Shown here: positions 8,900 through 18,500 of the stretch, piece by piece
How positions within the stretch are numbered: position 1 is the stretch's first letter
How the letters are laid out: each line of letters starts with the position of its first letter
Assembly (NCBI GenBank): GCA_023269675.1
Contig: JAHFSX010000008.1
Span: 1 to 64,000, forward strand
Origin: Verrucomicrobiota bacterium
GTDB taxonomy: Bacteria; Verrucomicrobiota; Kiritimatiellia; RFP12; UBA1067
Length of the DNA stretch: 64,000 bases
Direction of reading: 5' to 3'
Program-made: the position numbers and the translations under genes
Notes under the pieces: generated by a model
Database searches by the model: none
Told to the model about the DNA's origin: nothing
What the model saw: only the letters and a program-made list of their open reading frames with translations

Positions 8900-9403
8900 A
8901 TGACCTTCGTCGCCTGCACCCATGACGCGCACGCCGCCGCGATCCTCGCCCTTTTCAACGAGGCGATCCTCCACTCGACCGCGCTCTACGACTACCAGCC
9001 GCGGCCGCCCGAGAGCATGACCGAGTGGTTCCGCACGAAAGCGGCCCACGGCTTCCCGGTGATCGGCGCGGAGGACGACTCCGGGCAGCTCGCCGGTTTC
9101 GCCACCTACGGCGTCTTCCGCGCGGGCGCAGGCTACCGGCACACGGCCGAACACTCGATCTATATCCACAAGGCGTTCCGGGGCCAAGGCCTCGGGCTCG
9201 CGCTCATGGGCCGGCTGATCGAAGCGGCCGCGCGGAACCGGATCCACACGCTGATCGGCGTGCTCGACGCGGGCAACACCGCCAGCATCGCCCTGCATGA
9301 AAAGCTCGGCTTCACCCTGGCCGGCACGCTCAAGGAGGCGGGCTTCAAATTCGACCGTTGGCTTGACGTGCGCTTCTATCAGCGTATACTTCAGTCACCG
9401 TAA
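8900..9403 (+). CDS. GNAT N-acetyltransferase, phosphinothricin acetyltransferase (Pat/Bar) type
   Basis: A 167-residue acetyl-CoA-dependent N-acetyltransferase. The Pat/Bar features are LFNEAILHSTALYDYQPR near the N-terminus, the acetyl-CoA loop HKAFRGQGLGLALM at 90-102, and the late block VLDAGNTASIALHEKLGF. Family members acetylate phosphinothricin, methionine sulfoximine or other small amines; the real substrate here is unknown. The ATG at 8900 is preceded by GGAGA. It lies 13 bp after the nuclease and 16 bp before the Gfo/Idh gene. Confidence 0.9.
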   Translation: MTFVACTHDAHAAAILALFNEAILHSTALYDYQPRPPESMTEWFRTKAAHGFPVIGAEDDSGQLAGFATYGVFRAGAGYRHTAEHSIYIHKAFRGQGLGLALMGRLIEAAARNRIHTLIGVLDAGNTASIALHEKLGFTLAGTLKEAGFKFDRWLDVRFYQRILQSP

Positions 9404-9419
9404 ATTGAAAGGCCCGCAC

Positions 9420-10751
9420 ATGAATGCCACCCGACGCCGTTTTCTCGCGACCGCCGCCTCCATCTCGGTTCTGCCGCGCCACCTCTTCGGCCAAGGAGGC
9501 AAGCCGGGCGCCAACGGCAAGCTCAACATCGCCGGCATCGGCTTCGGCGGCATGGGCAAGAACAACCTGCACCAGATCGCGCTCGCGGGACACACCATCG
9601 CCGCCCTGTGCGACGTGGACTCGGCCTATGTCGCGCCGGTCGTGGCCCAGTATCCCCAGGCGAAGTTCTACGCCGACTACCGCGAGCTGTTCGCGCAGCA
9701 GAAGGACCTCGACGGCGTGATGATCGCCACGCCGGACCACACGCACGCCGTGATCGCCGCCGCCGCCCTGAAGGCCGGCAAGCACGTCTTCGTGCAGAAG
9801 CCGCTCTGCCACGACGTCTTCGAGTGCCGCGAGCTCGCGCGCCTCGCCAAGGAGACGGGGCTCGTCACGCAGATGGGCATCCAGGGCCACGCCCTTCCCG
9901 GCTTCTACCTGATCAACGAGTGGATCGCCGCGGGCGGCATCGGCGAGCTGCAGAGCATCGACGCCTGGTGCGACCTCTCCTACTATCCGTGGGGCCGCGC
10001 GGGCTGGAGCACCCTGCTCGGGGCCAAGCCCGCCAAGGGCGAGCCCGTGCCCGCAACGCTCAACTGGGACCTCTTCCTCGGCCCCGCCCCGGTGCGCGAG
10101 TACCACCCCACCTACCATCCCGCGCGCTGGCGCGCGTGGTGGGATTTCGGCAACGGCATGATGGGCGACCGCGGCGCGCACACCCTCGACTCGGTCTTCA
10201 CGCTCCTGGGCCAGCGCATGCCGGCCTCCGTGGACGCCACCTCGTGCGGCCTGAGCCCCGACATCCACCCGCTCTCCTCGATCATCACCTTCCGGTTCGC
10301 CGCGCACGAAGGCCAGCCGCCGCTGAAGCTGACGTGGTACGAGGGCACCCGCCCGCCGCGTCCCGCGGAGCTGCCGGACGACCAGAATCTGCCCCGCGAG
10401 GGCGGCGTGATCTTCAACGGCAGCAAGGCCAAGCTCATCTGCGGGGTTTACGGCGACAGCCCGCGCATCATCCCCGAAGCCGCCATGCAGGCCTTCGAGC
10501 GCCCGCCCCAGACGATGGCGCGGGCCAAGGGCGGCATCGAAGGCGACTGGCTCAGCGCGATCACCGAAGGCCGGAGGGCGTGCGCCGACTTCGCCTACTC
10601 CGCGCGGCTGACCGAACTCACGTTGCTCGGCAACCTCGCCAAGCGCGTGGACGGACGCATCGTGTGGGACGACGCCGCGATGCGCGTGACCAACAACGAA
10701 GAGGCCAACCGCTACACCAAAGGCTCCCGCCGCCCCGGCTGGGAATTATAG
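9420..10751 (+). CDS. Gfo/Idh/MocA-family oxidoreductase with Tat-type leader
   Basis: A 443-residue NAD(P)-dependent oxidoreductase, probably acting on a sugar, sugar acid or cyclitol. It begins with RRRFLATAASISVLPRHLFGQ, a twin-arginine-like leader common in this family in PVC bacteria, suggesting periplasmic or membrane-associated action. The Rossmann motif GIGFGGMG follows, then the catalytic-lysine motif HVFVQKPLCHD (usual form EKP, with Gln here). The C-domain shows WWDFGNGMMGDRGAHTLD, typical of large Gfo/Idh proteins in Planctomycetes and relatives. It precedes the UroD-family gene by 3 bp, so the pair is almost certainly one transcription unit, perhaps for sugar catabolism. Confidence 0.92.
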   Translation: MNATRRRFLATAASISVLPRHLFGQGGKPGANGKLNIAGIGFGGMGKNNLHQIALAGHTIAALCDVDSAYVAPVVAQYPQAKFYADYRELFAQQKDLDGVMIATPDHTHAVIAAAALKAGKHVFVQKPLCHDVFECRELARLAKETGLVTQMGIQGHALPGFYLINEWIAAGGIGELQSIDAWCDLSYYPWGRAGWSTLLGAKPAKGEPVPATLNWDLFLGPAPVREYHPTYHPARWRAWWDFGNGMMGDRGAHTLDSVFTLLGQRMPASVDATSCGLSPDIHPLSSIITFRFAAHEGQPPLKLTWYEGTRPPRPAELPDDQNLPREGGVIFNGSKAKLICGVYGDSPRIIPEAAMQAFERPPQTMARAKGGIEGDWLSAITEGRRACADFAYSARLTELTLLGNLAKRVDGRIVWDDAAMRVTNNEEANRYTKGSRRPGWEL

Positions 10752-10754
10752 AAA

Positions 10755-11768
10755 ATGAACTCACTCCAGCGCTATCTCGCCACGGTCAGCGGCCAGCCCT
10801 CGGACTTCCTGCCGCGCGTGCCGATCCTGATGCAGTTCGCCGCCGAGCACATCGGCTCGAACTACGCCGCCTTCGCCGCCGACTGGCGCGTGCTGGTGGA
10901 GGCCAACCTGCGTTGCCGCGACGCGTTCGGCTTCGATCAGGTCAGCGCCATCTCCGACCCCTACCGCGAGGCCCAGGGCTTCGGCGCGGAGATCCAGTAC
11001 ATCGAGGACCACGCCCCCTGCCTCGTGCGCCCCCCGCTCGCGGACATCCATGACCTCTCGCCGCTCCGGACCGATCCCGACCCCTACGAGTCGGACCGGA
11101 TGCGCGACCGGCTGCTGGCCGTGCGCGCGTTCCAGTCGCTCGTCGGCGGCGAGTGCTCGATCCTCGGCTGGGTGGAAGGCCCGGCCGCCGAAGCCGCCGA
11201 CCTGCGCGGCGTGCAGGACTTCCTGATGGATCTGATGGACGACGAGCAGGCCTCGTCCGCCCTGATGGAGCGCTGCACCCGGACCGCGATCCGCTTCGCT
11301 CTGGCGCAGCTCGAGGAGGGCGCCGACACGATCGGCATCGGCGACGCCATCGCCAGCCAGCTGCCGCCCGAGCTCTACCGCCGCCTGATCTGGCCGCTGG
11401 AGAAACGGCTCATCGAAGCGATCCAGGCCCAGAACGGGCTCGCCAAGCTGCACATCTGCGGCAACATCACCCACCTGCTGCCGCACATCGGAGAGCTGGG
11501 CGTGGACATTCTCGACATCGACCACATGGTCGATCCGGCCTACGCGCGCCAGTGCGTCGGGCCTGAGGTCGCCATCGCCGGGCGCGTGGATCCGGTGGCC
11601 GACGTTCTGGAGGGCACACCCGCGGGCATCCGCGGCGCGGTCGCGCAGAGCTACGCCGCGCTCGGCAACCCGCACCTGGTCATGGCCGGCTGCGAAATCC
11701 CCTCGGGAACCCCGCTCGCGAATCTCGCCGCCCTCTGCGAACCGGTCGCGTATCGCGGTGCCCTCTAG
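10755..11768 (+). CDS. Uroporphyrinogen decarboxylase (URO-D) family protein
   Basis: A 337-residue TIM-barrel protein of the URO-D superfamily. Diagnostic parts are FGFDQVSAISDPYREAQGFG, the central EGADTIGIGDAIASQ, LHICGNITHLLPHIGELGVDILDIDHMVD, and the C-terminal VMAGCEIPSGTP. The HICGN motif and missing heme-pathway neighbours favour the MtaA/corrinoid-methyltransferase-like or sugar-associated subgroup over the heme enzyme HemE. Such paralogues often sit beside Gfo/Idh oxidoreductases in PVC genomes, with no agreed role. It lies 3 bp after the oxidoreductase gene and ends in two consecutive TAG codons. Confidence 0.85.
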   Translation: MNSLQRYLATVSGQPSDFLPRVPILMQFAAEHIGSNYAAFAADWRVLVEANLRCRDAFGFDQVSAISDPYREAQGFGAEIQYIEDHAPCLVRPPLADIHDLSPLRTDPDPYESDRMRDRLLAVRAFQSLVGGECSILGWVEGPAAEAADLRGVQDFLMDLMDDEQASSALMERCTRTAIRFALAQLEEGADTIGIGDAIASQLPPELYRRLIWPLEKRLIEAIQAQNGLAKLHICGNITHLLPHIGELGVDILDIDHMVDPAYARQCVGPEVAIAGRVDPVADVLEGTPAGIRGAVAQSYAALGNPHLVMAGCEIPSGTPLANLAALCEPVAYRGAL

Positions 11769-11800
11769 TAGTCTGTCCACGTTATACTGTCGGATATTTT

Positions 11801-11859
11801 GACATGATTACAAGATTGTCTTTGTTGACTATTAATCATGTAAATCCTGTAATCCTGTC
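11801..11859. repeat. AATCCTGT/GATTACA word palindrome
   Basis: The left arm GACATGATTACAAGATTGTC (11801-11820) and the right arm at 11831-11859 (AATCATGTAAATCCTG words) are largely complementary. This AT-rich patch stands out from its GC-rich surroundings. It follows the UroD-family gene and faces the end of the leftward iron-sulfur oxidoreductase gene, so it could act as a transcription terminator for either. Confidence 0.7.
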
Positions 11860-11883
11860 CGAAACTTCATATTGTACAGTGTA

Positions 11884-11947
11884 CTAGAGCAATTTCTGAA
11901 AAAGTGTAGCCGATTTCGGCAGGGATGCCTCGGGGAGGCGTCCCTAC
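11884..11947 (-). repeat. CTAGAGC motif followed by a REP-like GTAG hairpin
   Basis: CTAGAGCAATTTC at 11884-11896 is identical to the left end of the element at 50824. The hairpin at 11921-11945 (AGGGATGCCTC / GAGGCGTCCCT, loop GGG, one mismatch) has GTAG at its foot on the minus strand (11944-11947). This matches the REP layout: tetranucleotide plus adjacent imperfect hairpin. The rest of 11769-12009 shows no gene. Confidence 0.65.
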
Positions 11948-12009
11948 CAGCAAAACAACAGCGGCCGCACAAATAAATAAAATGCGCGAGCCCCTCGCGC
12001 GCCCCGCCG

Positions 12010-13779
12010 TCAGCCGCAGGGGCTGACGGCGCGCGCGGCCTTTTTCATGCTGATCGCGCCGACCGGACACACGCGCAGGCACTTGCCGCACCGGATGCAC
12101 GCGTCGCTGTCGATCCAGATGTAGGTCGTCGCGTCGGGGTCGGCGGTTGCGACGATTGAGGCCACGCCCCCGTCCGGGTCCCGTTCCACGCGCGCCACGC
12201 GTTTGATGCAGCCGCGCGGCGCGGCATCCATGCACCAGGCGCACTGGATGCAGAGCTCCGGATCGATCTCGAATTTGTAGTGGCACAGGTAGCAGCGGCG
12301 GGCATTGCAGGCCGTTGCGCCGTCGCCCAGGCCGGCTTCGACCTCCGCGTCGCCCGCGTGGCGGACCGCCACCGGAATCACCGGCATCGCGTGCGGCGTG
12401 GCGAGGTCAAAGTCGCGGAGCCGTCCGGTGTCGCCGTCATTATCGATCAGCTGCAGCGAGACCGCGTCCGCGAGCCGCGGCCGGCCCATCAGCCAGGTGT
12501 CGAGCTCGCGGGCCACCGCCTTGCCGCCCGCCACGGCCTTGACCACATTGTCGCTGCCCGTCGCGAAGTCGCCGGTCAGGAACACGTTCGGCGCCGAGGT
12601 GCGGAAGCCCTCCGCAGGCACAACGCCCGGCGGCAGGATGCCGAGATCGCGCGTCTGTCCGATCGCCACGATCAGCGTGGAGCAGGGCACCGTGAACTCG
12701 CTGCCGGGAACCGGCCGGATTTCAGGCTTAGCCCCGTCGCCGCCGCCGGACGCGAGGACGTTGCGCCGGAAGGTCATGGCCACGAGACGGCCGTCCCGCT
12801 CGATGCCGCAGACCGCCGTCACCAAGGTGCGCACGGTGATCCGCTCGCGCTCCATCTCCTCGAGTTCGTCGGGGTGCGCCGCCATGTACTGCTCCGTGCG
12901 ACGGTACATGACGCTCACCGTGCCGTCGGCGCCCAGCAGCCTGCGCGCGGCGCGCGCCGACGAGCGGGCGCAGTCCACCGCCGTGAACCCGCCGCCGATG
13001 ATGACCACGTCGCCCGCGAGGCCGCGGATCCCGCCGTTGTTGTAGCGGCGCATGAAATCCAAGCCCGAGACCATCGCCTCTTCCGGCACGCCGGGAAGCG
13101 CCGCGCGGTTCTCGAGCGTCGTACCCGTGGCGACGCACACGGCGTCGTGCGCGCGGGCCAGCTCCCGCAGGCGCGCCGCATCGACAGGCGCGCCGAGCCG
13201 GACGTCAATGCCCGTCCCGACAATCAGGTCGATCTCCCGCTGGACCACCGGCAACGGCAGCCTGAAGCGCGGAATCCCGTCGACCATCATGCCGCCCAGG
13301 TGCGCCTCGCGCTCGAACAGGGTCACGGCGTGGCCCAGGCGCTTCAGCTCGCGCGCGGCGGTCAGGCCGGCGGGCCCGCCGCCGACCACAGCCACGCGTT
13401 TGCCGGTGGCGCCGAACCACGGCTTCGGCGCCGCCGCATCCTCAGGCGCGCGGTCCGCCGCCGAGCGCTTGAGGTGGCAGATGGTGACCGGCCCGTTGGT
13501 GTTGGTCCACTGGTGGCGGCAGCGGTCCTGACACGGCCGCGTGCAGACGCGGCCGAGCGCGCCGGGAAAGACGTTGCACTCGAGGTTCACCGCGTACGCG
13601 CCCCGCATGTCGCCCTGGGAGATCTTCTCGATGTAGAGCGGAACATTCGTCGCCGCGGGACAGGCCGCCTGACAGGGGATGTCCTTCGCGATGACCCGGC
13701 GGTCGGCGGCCGTGCCACAGACGCCCTCGGCGGCGCTGTATTCGCTGATCGAAGGGGCTTGGGGATACGCGTATTTCAT
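12010..13779 (-). CDS. GltD-like FAD/NAD(P)H oxidoreductase with ferredoxin domains
   Basis: A 589-residue electron-transfer flavoprotein. The N-terminal part has the Cys-rich glutamate-synthase-small-subunit cluster region (IPCQAACPAATNVP, GRVCTRPCQDRCRH), then an FAD motif VAVVGGGPAGLTAAREL and an NAD(P)H motif VVIIGGGFTAVDCARS. The last 100 residues carry ferredoxin-type clusters: CYLCHYKFEIDPELCIQCAWC and DACIRCGKCLRVCPVGAIS. Together these should pass electrons from NAD(P)H through FAD to iron-sulfur centres. The start ATG at 13779 overlaps the reductase stop by four bases (ATGA), so it is very probably the donor for that nitrite/sulfite reductase. A free-standing glutamate-synthase role is less likely because no large subunit is present. 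Confidence 0.88.
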   Translation of the reverse strand: MKYAYPQAPSISEYSAAEGVCGTAADRRVIAKDIPCQAACPAATNVPLYIEKISQGDMRGAYAVNLECNVFPGALGRVCTRPCQDRCRHQWTNTNGPVTICHLKRSAADRAPEDAAAPKPWFGATGKRVAVVGGGPAGLTAARELKRLGHAVTLFEREAHLGGMMVDGIPRFRLPLPVVQREIDLIVGTGIDVRLGAPVDAARLRELARAHDAVCVATGTTLENRAALPGVPEEAMVSGLDFMRRYNNGGIRGLAGDVVIIGGGFTAVDCARSSARAARRLLGADGTVSVMYRRTEQYMAAHPDELEEMERERITVRTLVTAVCGIERDGRLVAMTFRRNVLASGGGDGAKPEIRPVPGSEFTVPCSTLIVAIGQTRDLGILPPGVVPAEGFRTSAPNVFLTGDFATGSDNVVKAVAGGKAVARELDTWLMGRPRLADAVSLQLIDNDGDTGRLRDFDLATPHAMPVIPVAVRHAGDAEVEAGLGDGATACNARRCYLCHYKFEIDPELCIQCAWCMDAAPRGCIKRVARVERDPDGGVASIVATADPDATTYIWIDSDACIRCGKCLRVCPVGAISMKKAARAVSPCG

Positions 13780-15368
13780 GCGAACACCGCCTCCGAGAAG
13801 GGCTCGACGCCCACCCGTTTCACACAGGCGTGGAGGGTCTCGTTGTCCCGCCGCACGTCCATGAAAACGTCCAGCACCGCGGCGACGACCTCCGGGCAGT
13901 CCGCGGTGCGGAACTCGCCGAGCTTCTGGCCGTGGGTCTGCTGGTCGCCGCCGATGAGAACTTCGAACCCCTCGACCGAGCCCTCTTCGGCCCGGATCCG
14001 CAGGCCGCGGAAGCCGATGTCGGCGACGCGGTAGGGCGAACAGGAGTTCGGACAGCCGGTGAGGTGGAGGGCCGCCATTTCTTCGATGGCGCGGTACTTG
14101 GCGGCGCCGACGACCGGCTCCAGCAGGTCGAAGAGCGTGCGCGTGGAAGCGACGGCCTTGGGACAGTACACCGTGCCGACGCAGCACACCATGTCGCGCA
14201 GGCCGCTCACGCCGTCCGTGGGGAAGCCGAGCCGCTCCACCTCCGCGCGCGCCTCCCCCATTTTGTCGGGAGCCACGCCGTGCAGCTCGAGATTCTGGCG
14301 GTTGGTCGAGTAGAGGCGCTGATCCCCGTACATCTCGGAAAGTTCGGCCAGCCGGCGCAGCTGCCCCTCGTCCAACTCCCCTTTGGGGATGCGCACGCGC
14401 ACGACGCCCCCGCCGTCCGGCCACCCCGCGAGCTGGCTGTCGGTCAGCGGCCGCTCGGGAACGGGCCCGTCCGCCTCGGGCAGCTCATCCCAGCGCAGGC
14501 CGTCCGGCGTCACCTGCTCTTGGCGCAGGTAGTCGAGCACGAGCTCGCGGCAGGGGCCGACGCCGAGACGGTCGACCACAAACTTCAGGCGCGACTTGGC
14601 GCGGTTGAAGCGGTCGCCGTGGTCGCGGAAGAGCAGCCCCACCGCGCGGCAGACCGCCGTGATCTGCTCCGGCGGCACGAACGTGAAGAGCGGCTGCGCC
14701 ACGAAGGCCTTCCAGCCCATGCCGCCGCCGATCACGACCTTGAAGCCCGCCCGCGTCGCGCCGCCGAGGTTGACCTTCACCGCCATCACGCCCGCGCAGT
14801 TCATCCACGGCTGCGCGCACGCCCCCTCGCAGCCCGAGAAGGTGATCTTGTATTTGCGCGGCAGGTTGTCGAGGTCGCGCATGGCGGTCAAGGCCCGCGC
14901 GGTTTCGCGCGCGAAGGGGCGCACGTCCAGGCGGCGGTGCGGACAGGTCTCCGCGCAGGGGCAGGCCGTGACCGTGCGCGTGACATCGCCGCACCCGTGG
15001 AACGTGGAGGCCCCGTCCAGCGCGAGGTCGCGGAGCATGCGGGGCAGGTCGGCGACCTTGAGCCCGTGGAACTGCAGCGCCTGGCGCGTCGTGACGCACA
15101 CGCGGCCCTGCGCGTAATTCCGGGCGGTCTCCGCGATGCGCCGGGCCTGCACGGCGGTGAACACCCCGCCGGGGATCACCACGCGGGCCATGTTGCTGCC
15201 GGGCTGGCGGGAGCCGTAGATGCCGTACCACTTGGCGATCAGCCCCTCCTCCTTGGTCAGACCGCCGCGTTTGGCGATCTCGTCGAAGTCCAGCACGAGG
15301 CCGGCGGCTTTGACCTCCTCTTCCTCACTCACCCTGCTCTGTGTCAACTGTCGCTGCATAGCTGCCAT
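13776..15368 (-). CDS. Siroheme/4Fe-4S nitrite or sulfite reductase (NirA/CysI type)
   Basis: A 530-residue assimilatory six-electron reductase converting nitrite to ammonia or sulfite to sulfide. It has the usual duplicated ferredoxin-like halves. The siroheme/iron-sulfur ligands appear as C-VGTVY-C followed by C-PNS-C (LTGCPNSC). An additional Cys-rich block, TVTACPCAETCPHRRLDV, sits in the N-terminal half, as in many PVC NirA-like proteins. The ATG at 15368 is chosen because GGAAGGGG lies just upstream; an upstream TTG in frame is less likely. Nitrite and sulfite specificity cannot be decided from motifs. The downstream flavoprotein overlaps it by four bases. Confidence 0.88.
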   Translation of the reverse strand: MAAMQRQLTQSRVSEEEEVKAAGLVLDFDEIAKRGGLTKEEGLIAKWYGIYGSRQPGSNMARVVIPGGVFTAVQARRIAETARNYAQGRVCVTTRQALQFHGLKVADLPRMLRDLALDGASTFHGCGDVTRTVTACPCAETCPHRRLDVRPFARETARALTAMRDLDNLPRKYKITFSGCEGACAQPWMNCAGVMAVKVNLGGATRAGFKVVIGGGMGWKAFVAQPLFTFVPPEQITAVCRAVGLLFRDHGDRFNRAKSRLKFVVDRLGVGPCRELVLDYLRQEQVTPDGLRWDELPEADGPVPERPLTDSQLAGWPDGGGVVRVRIPKGELDEGQLRRLAELSEMYGDQRLYSTNRQNLELHGVAPDKMGEARAEVERLGFPTDGVSGLRDMVCCVGTVYCPKAVASTRTLFDLLEPVVGAAKYRAIEEMAALHLTGCPNSCSPYRVADIGFRGLRIRAEEGSVEGFEVLIGGDQQTHGQKLGEFRTADCPEVVAAVLDVFMDVRRDNETLHACVKRVGVEPFSEAVFA

Positions 15369-15422
15369 GCCCCTTCCCAACGGTGTCGGCTCCCGTCAGC
15401 CCGACCGGTTAGCAAAGGTTGC

Positions 15423-15451
15423 ATTTTCTCCCAATCCTCCGGCAGAGTCAA
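15423..15451 (-). promoter_or_regulatory. Possible sigma-70-type promoter of the reductase operon
   Basis: On the minus strand TTGACT (15446-15451) and GAAAAT (15423-15428) are separated by 17 bp, about 55 bp upstream of the reductase start. The -35 matches five of six consensus bases, the -10 four of six. An alternative AT-rich patch (TATAAACTATATTTAAAG) lies further upstream. Confidence 0.35.
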
Positions 15452-15519
15452 CCATGCTTTAAATATAGTTTATAGATATGCTAGGTTATGCGCGGGATAT
15501 GCCGAGCCGGGCCTCCCGT

Positions 15520-18500
15520 CTACTTCTGCAGCTCGCGCTGGAGCTTCTCCAGGAAGCTGCCGACCTTCTCCGCCGCATGCTCGCCCACGGTGTTCTTGAT
15601 CAGGCTGCCCAACGTGTTCTGCAGCGCGCTGGCATCGAGCCGCGGCTCAGTGACCGTGCCGGTCACCGGGATTTTGACGGTCATGCCCTTGAGCGCCTTG
15701 CCGCCCCCGCCGCCGGTCAGACGGTCGGTCAGCGGCACCTCGACCAGGTACTTGATCGTGCCGTCGAACGCCACCCAGCCGCTGAAGACCACCGGCTGCT
15801 TGTCGATCACCATCTTCACCGGGTCCACGTGGACGCGGCCCTCTTTCACCACGACATGCACAGGAAGCTGCTCCACGGCGTAAACGCGCTCCTTCACCTT
15901 CAGCATATCCAGCAGGTCGCGCATGGACGGGCCGAATTCCAGCTTGAGATTCCTGAAGGTCACATCCATGTCCGCGGACACGCCTTTGGCCGGAGCCTCG
16001 GCTGTCGCGATGCGGCAGCCCCTCAGGTCCAGCGACACCGTGCCGCCCAGCACGTGGCTCCCCTGGAACAGGGGGTTCACGTTCACCAGCAGCTTGTCGA
16101 CCATCTCCTGCGTGATCGTCACGTTCTCCAGCAGCCGCGTCTGCGCCGGGAAGAGCAGCACCGGCGCCACGCCCACCGCGTCGACCTCGGGCACCAGCCG
16201 CAGCTTGCCTTTGTTCAGCGCGGGCTCGTACGCCAGCTTCAGGACGCCTTTCGACAACTTGACCGACACATCGGACGGCCCCGCTTCCAGGCCCAGCCCC
16301 GTGACCGAGCCCAGAAAAGCCGCGCCCGTAAACTGACCCTCGGACAACACCGTGGCGGCCCCGCCCGCCAGCGGCGCGCTGAAGCTGAACGTGCGCAGCT
16401 CGCGTCCCGTCAGCTTGAACTCGTCGACGCCCTTCGCATTCAGCAGACGCGTCAACGCGTCGAAATCCAGCGCCGCCTGGCCTTTCGCCGCGACCAGACA
16501 GCGCGTCGCCAGCTCCGTCACCTCCCCCTGCGCCTGCACGTCAAACAATCCCGCCGCGAGGTCGAACTTCGAAACCTGCACGCTGCCGCCGTCCGCCGCG
16601 ACCCGGGCGTCCACCTCCATGCGGGCCGACTTCTCCGCGAAGACCGTCGCGCCGTCGCGCTCGAGCGACCCTCCGCCCGTCACGGTCGCCGCGACCTGCA
16701 GGCCGTCCTTCGGCCCGCTCTGCGTCAGCGCCGCCTCCAGCCGGACGTCCGGCACGCGCCACACGCCGCCGTCGTCCGCACCCGCGACGATCTGCTGACC
16801 CGCCGCATTCATGCGGGCCTTGACCACGCCGCCCGCCGCCTCCACCGTCGCGTTCGCGATCACATGCCCCTGCCACGCGGTCATGCGCCGCTGCGCCGAC
16901 GCGGGCAGGAACCCGCCCAGCAGCCTGCGCACGCTGCCCAGCTCCATGTCGCTCGTCAGCGTGAACCCGCGCAGCGCCAGCGGACGCGCCTCGCCGGCGG
17001 GCACCCAGCGCTTCCACCCGCCCGAGACCTTGCCGCTCTCGAGCGTGACCGCGTACGTCGCGTCCTGAAGCTCGCCCTGCGGCTTGCCGTCCTTGAGCGG
17101 CACAAACGCGTCGAACTTCACCGCGCCCTGCGGCACCACCGTGCGCTGCCCCGGCCTGAACTCGGCCGCCACGTCCGCCATCTTGAGAAACACGTTGAGC
17201 GCCACACGGCCGTCATCCCGCTTCGTGGCCACGTCCAGATAGACCGAGCCCACCATGGGCGGCGAGTCTTTCAGCATCCGTTTGAAGTCGCGCGAGAAGA
17301 GCGTCAGGTCCAGTTTGCCCTTCACCACGGCCGCATCGAAGCGGCCGCTGCCGTACACGTCCGCACAGGGCGCCTTGAGGTGGAACGTCTCGACCTCGGG
17401 CCACTGCCCGTATGGGAACTTGGCCTTGAACACCAGCGACGGCGCGGGCTTGAGCACGAGCGGCTCGCCGTCGACCGCCATCACGAGGTCCGCCGTCGTG
17501 ACATCCGCGTCCACGCGCATCGCCTCCGCGCTGCCCTCCAGCGTGAACGCCGCGTGCAGCCGTCCCTTCTGCATCTTGAAGCCCCTGGACAAACCTAAAG
17601 CCGGCGCAAAATCGCGCGCCACCGCCGCCAGATCCGCATCCGCCCGGGCCTTGATCGCGCCGGTCATCACGCCGGCCTTCGCACCCGCCTGCAGCGTGCC
17701 GCTCGCTTCGGCCTTCAGCCATGGCGAATTCAGCTCGAACTGCGTGACCTTGATCACCTTCTTGTCGTATGCGATGTCAACCATCAGCGCCAAGTCGCCC
17801 GCCGGTGAACGCGGCTGCCGCGCGGCCGCCACCGAGAGCCTGTTGACCAGCACGCCGCCCTTGAGCGTGAACTGATCGATGCCTTTAATGACGGCCGTCA
17901 GCGCGCCCTCGGCCACGCCGCTGTAAATCCACGGCTCGCCCGCCGCATGCTGGATCAGGGGCCTGAACGCCGTCAGGTCCACCCCCACCAGTTTGAGCGT
18001 CAGCTTTTCGGGCTCCTCCAGCACCGTGCCCTGATAGAGATCCTTGATGCTCTGCACGCGTCCTTCCAGCGCCAGCATGCCCTCCCCGACACGCATCTGC
18101 GTCTGGACCGCGATCGGCCTCCGGAACGACTCCAGCGTCACCGTCCCGCTCACCTGCTGCGCCACGAACGGTTCCGGAGCGTTGCCGGTGACGCTCACGC
18201 GCCCGTCCTCGACGTTCAGAACCGCCGCCACGTCCACGACCGGCAGGACGAACGCGCCGCCCTTGCCCGCCTTCTCGCCCTTTTTGGCGGGCTGCTTGGG
18301 CTGCGGCACCAGCGCATACGCGATCACCGGCTTCCTGAGCGTCACGCCGCCGAGGTTCAGCGTGCCCAGCGGCAACAGGCGCAGCAGGCCGCGGTCGAAC
18401 GCCACCTGCTCCACCTGGATGTCCGCGCCGCGCGCGACATCCACGTAGGTGACCTTCTCGAGCGTCGGCGCGGTCAGCCACCCCAGCGACCACCGCTCGA

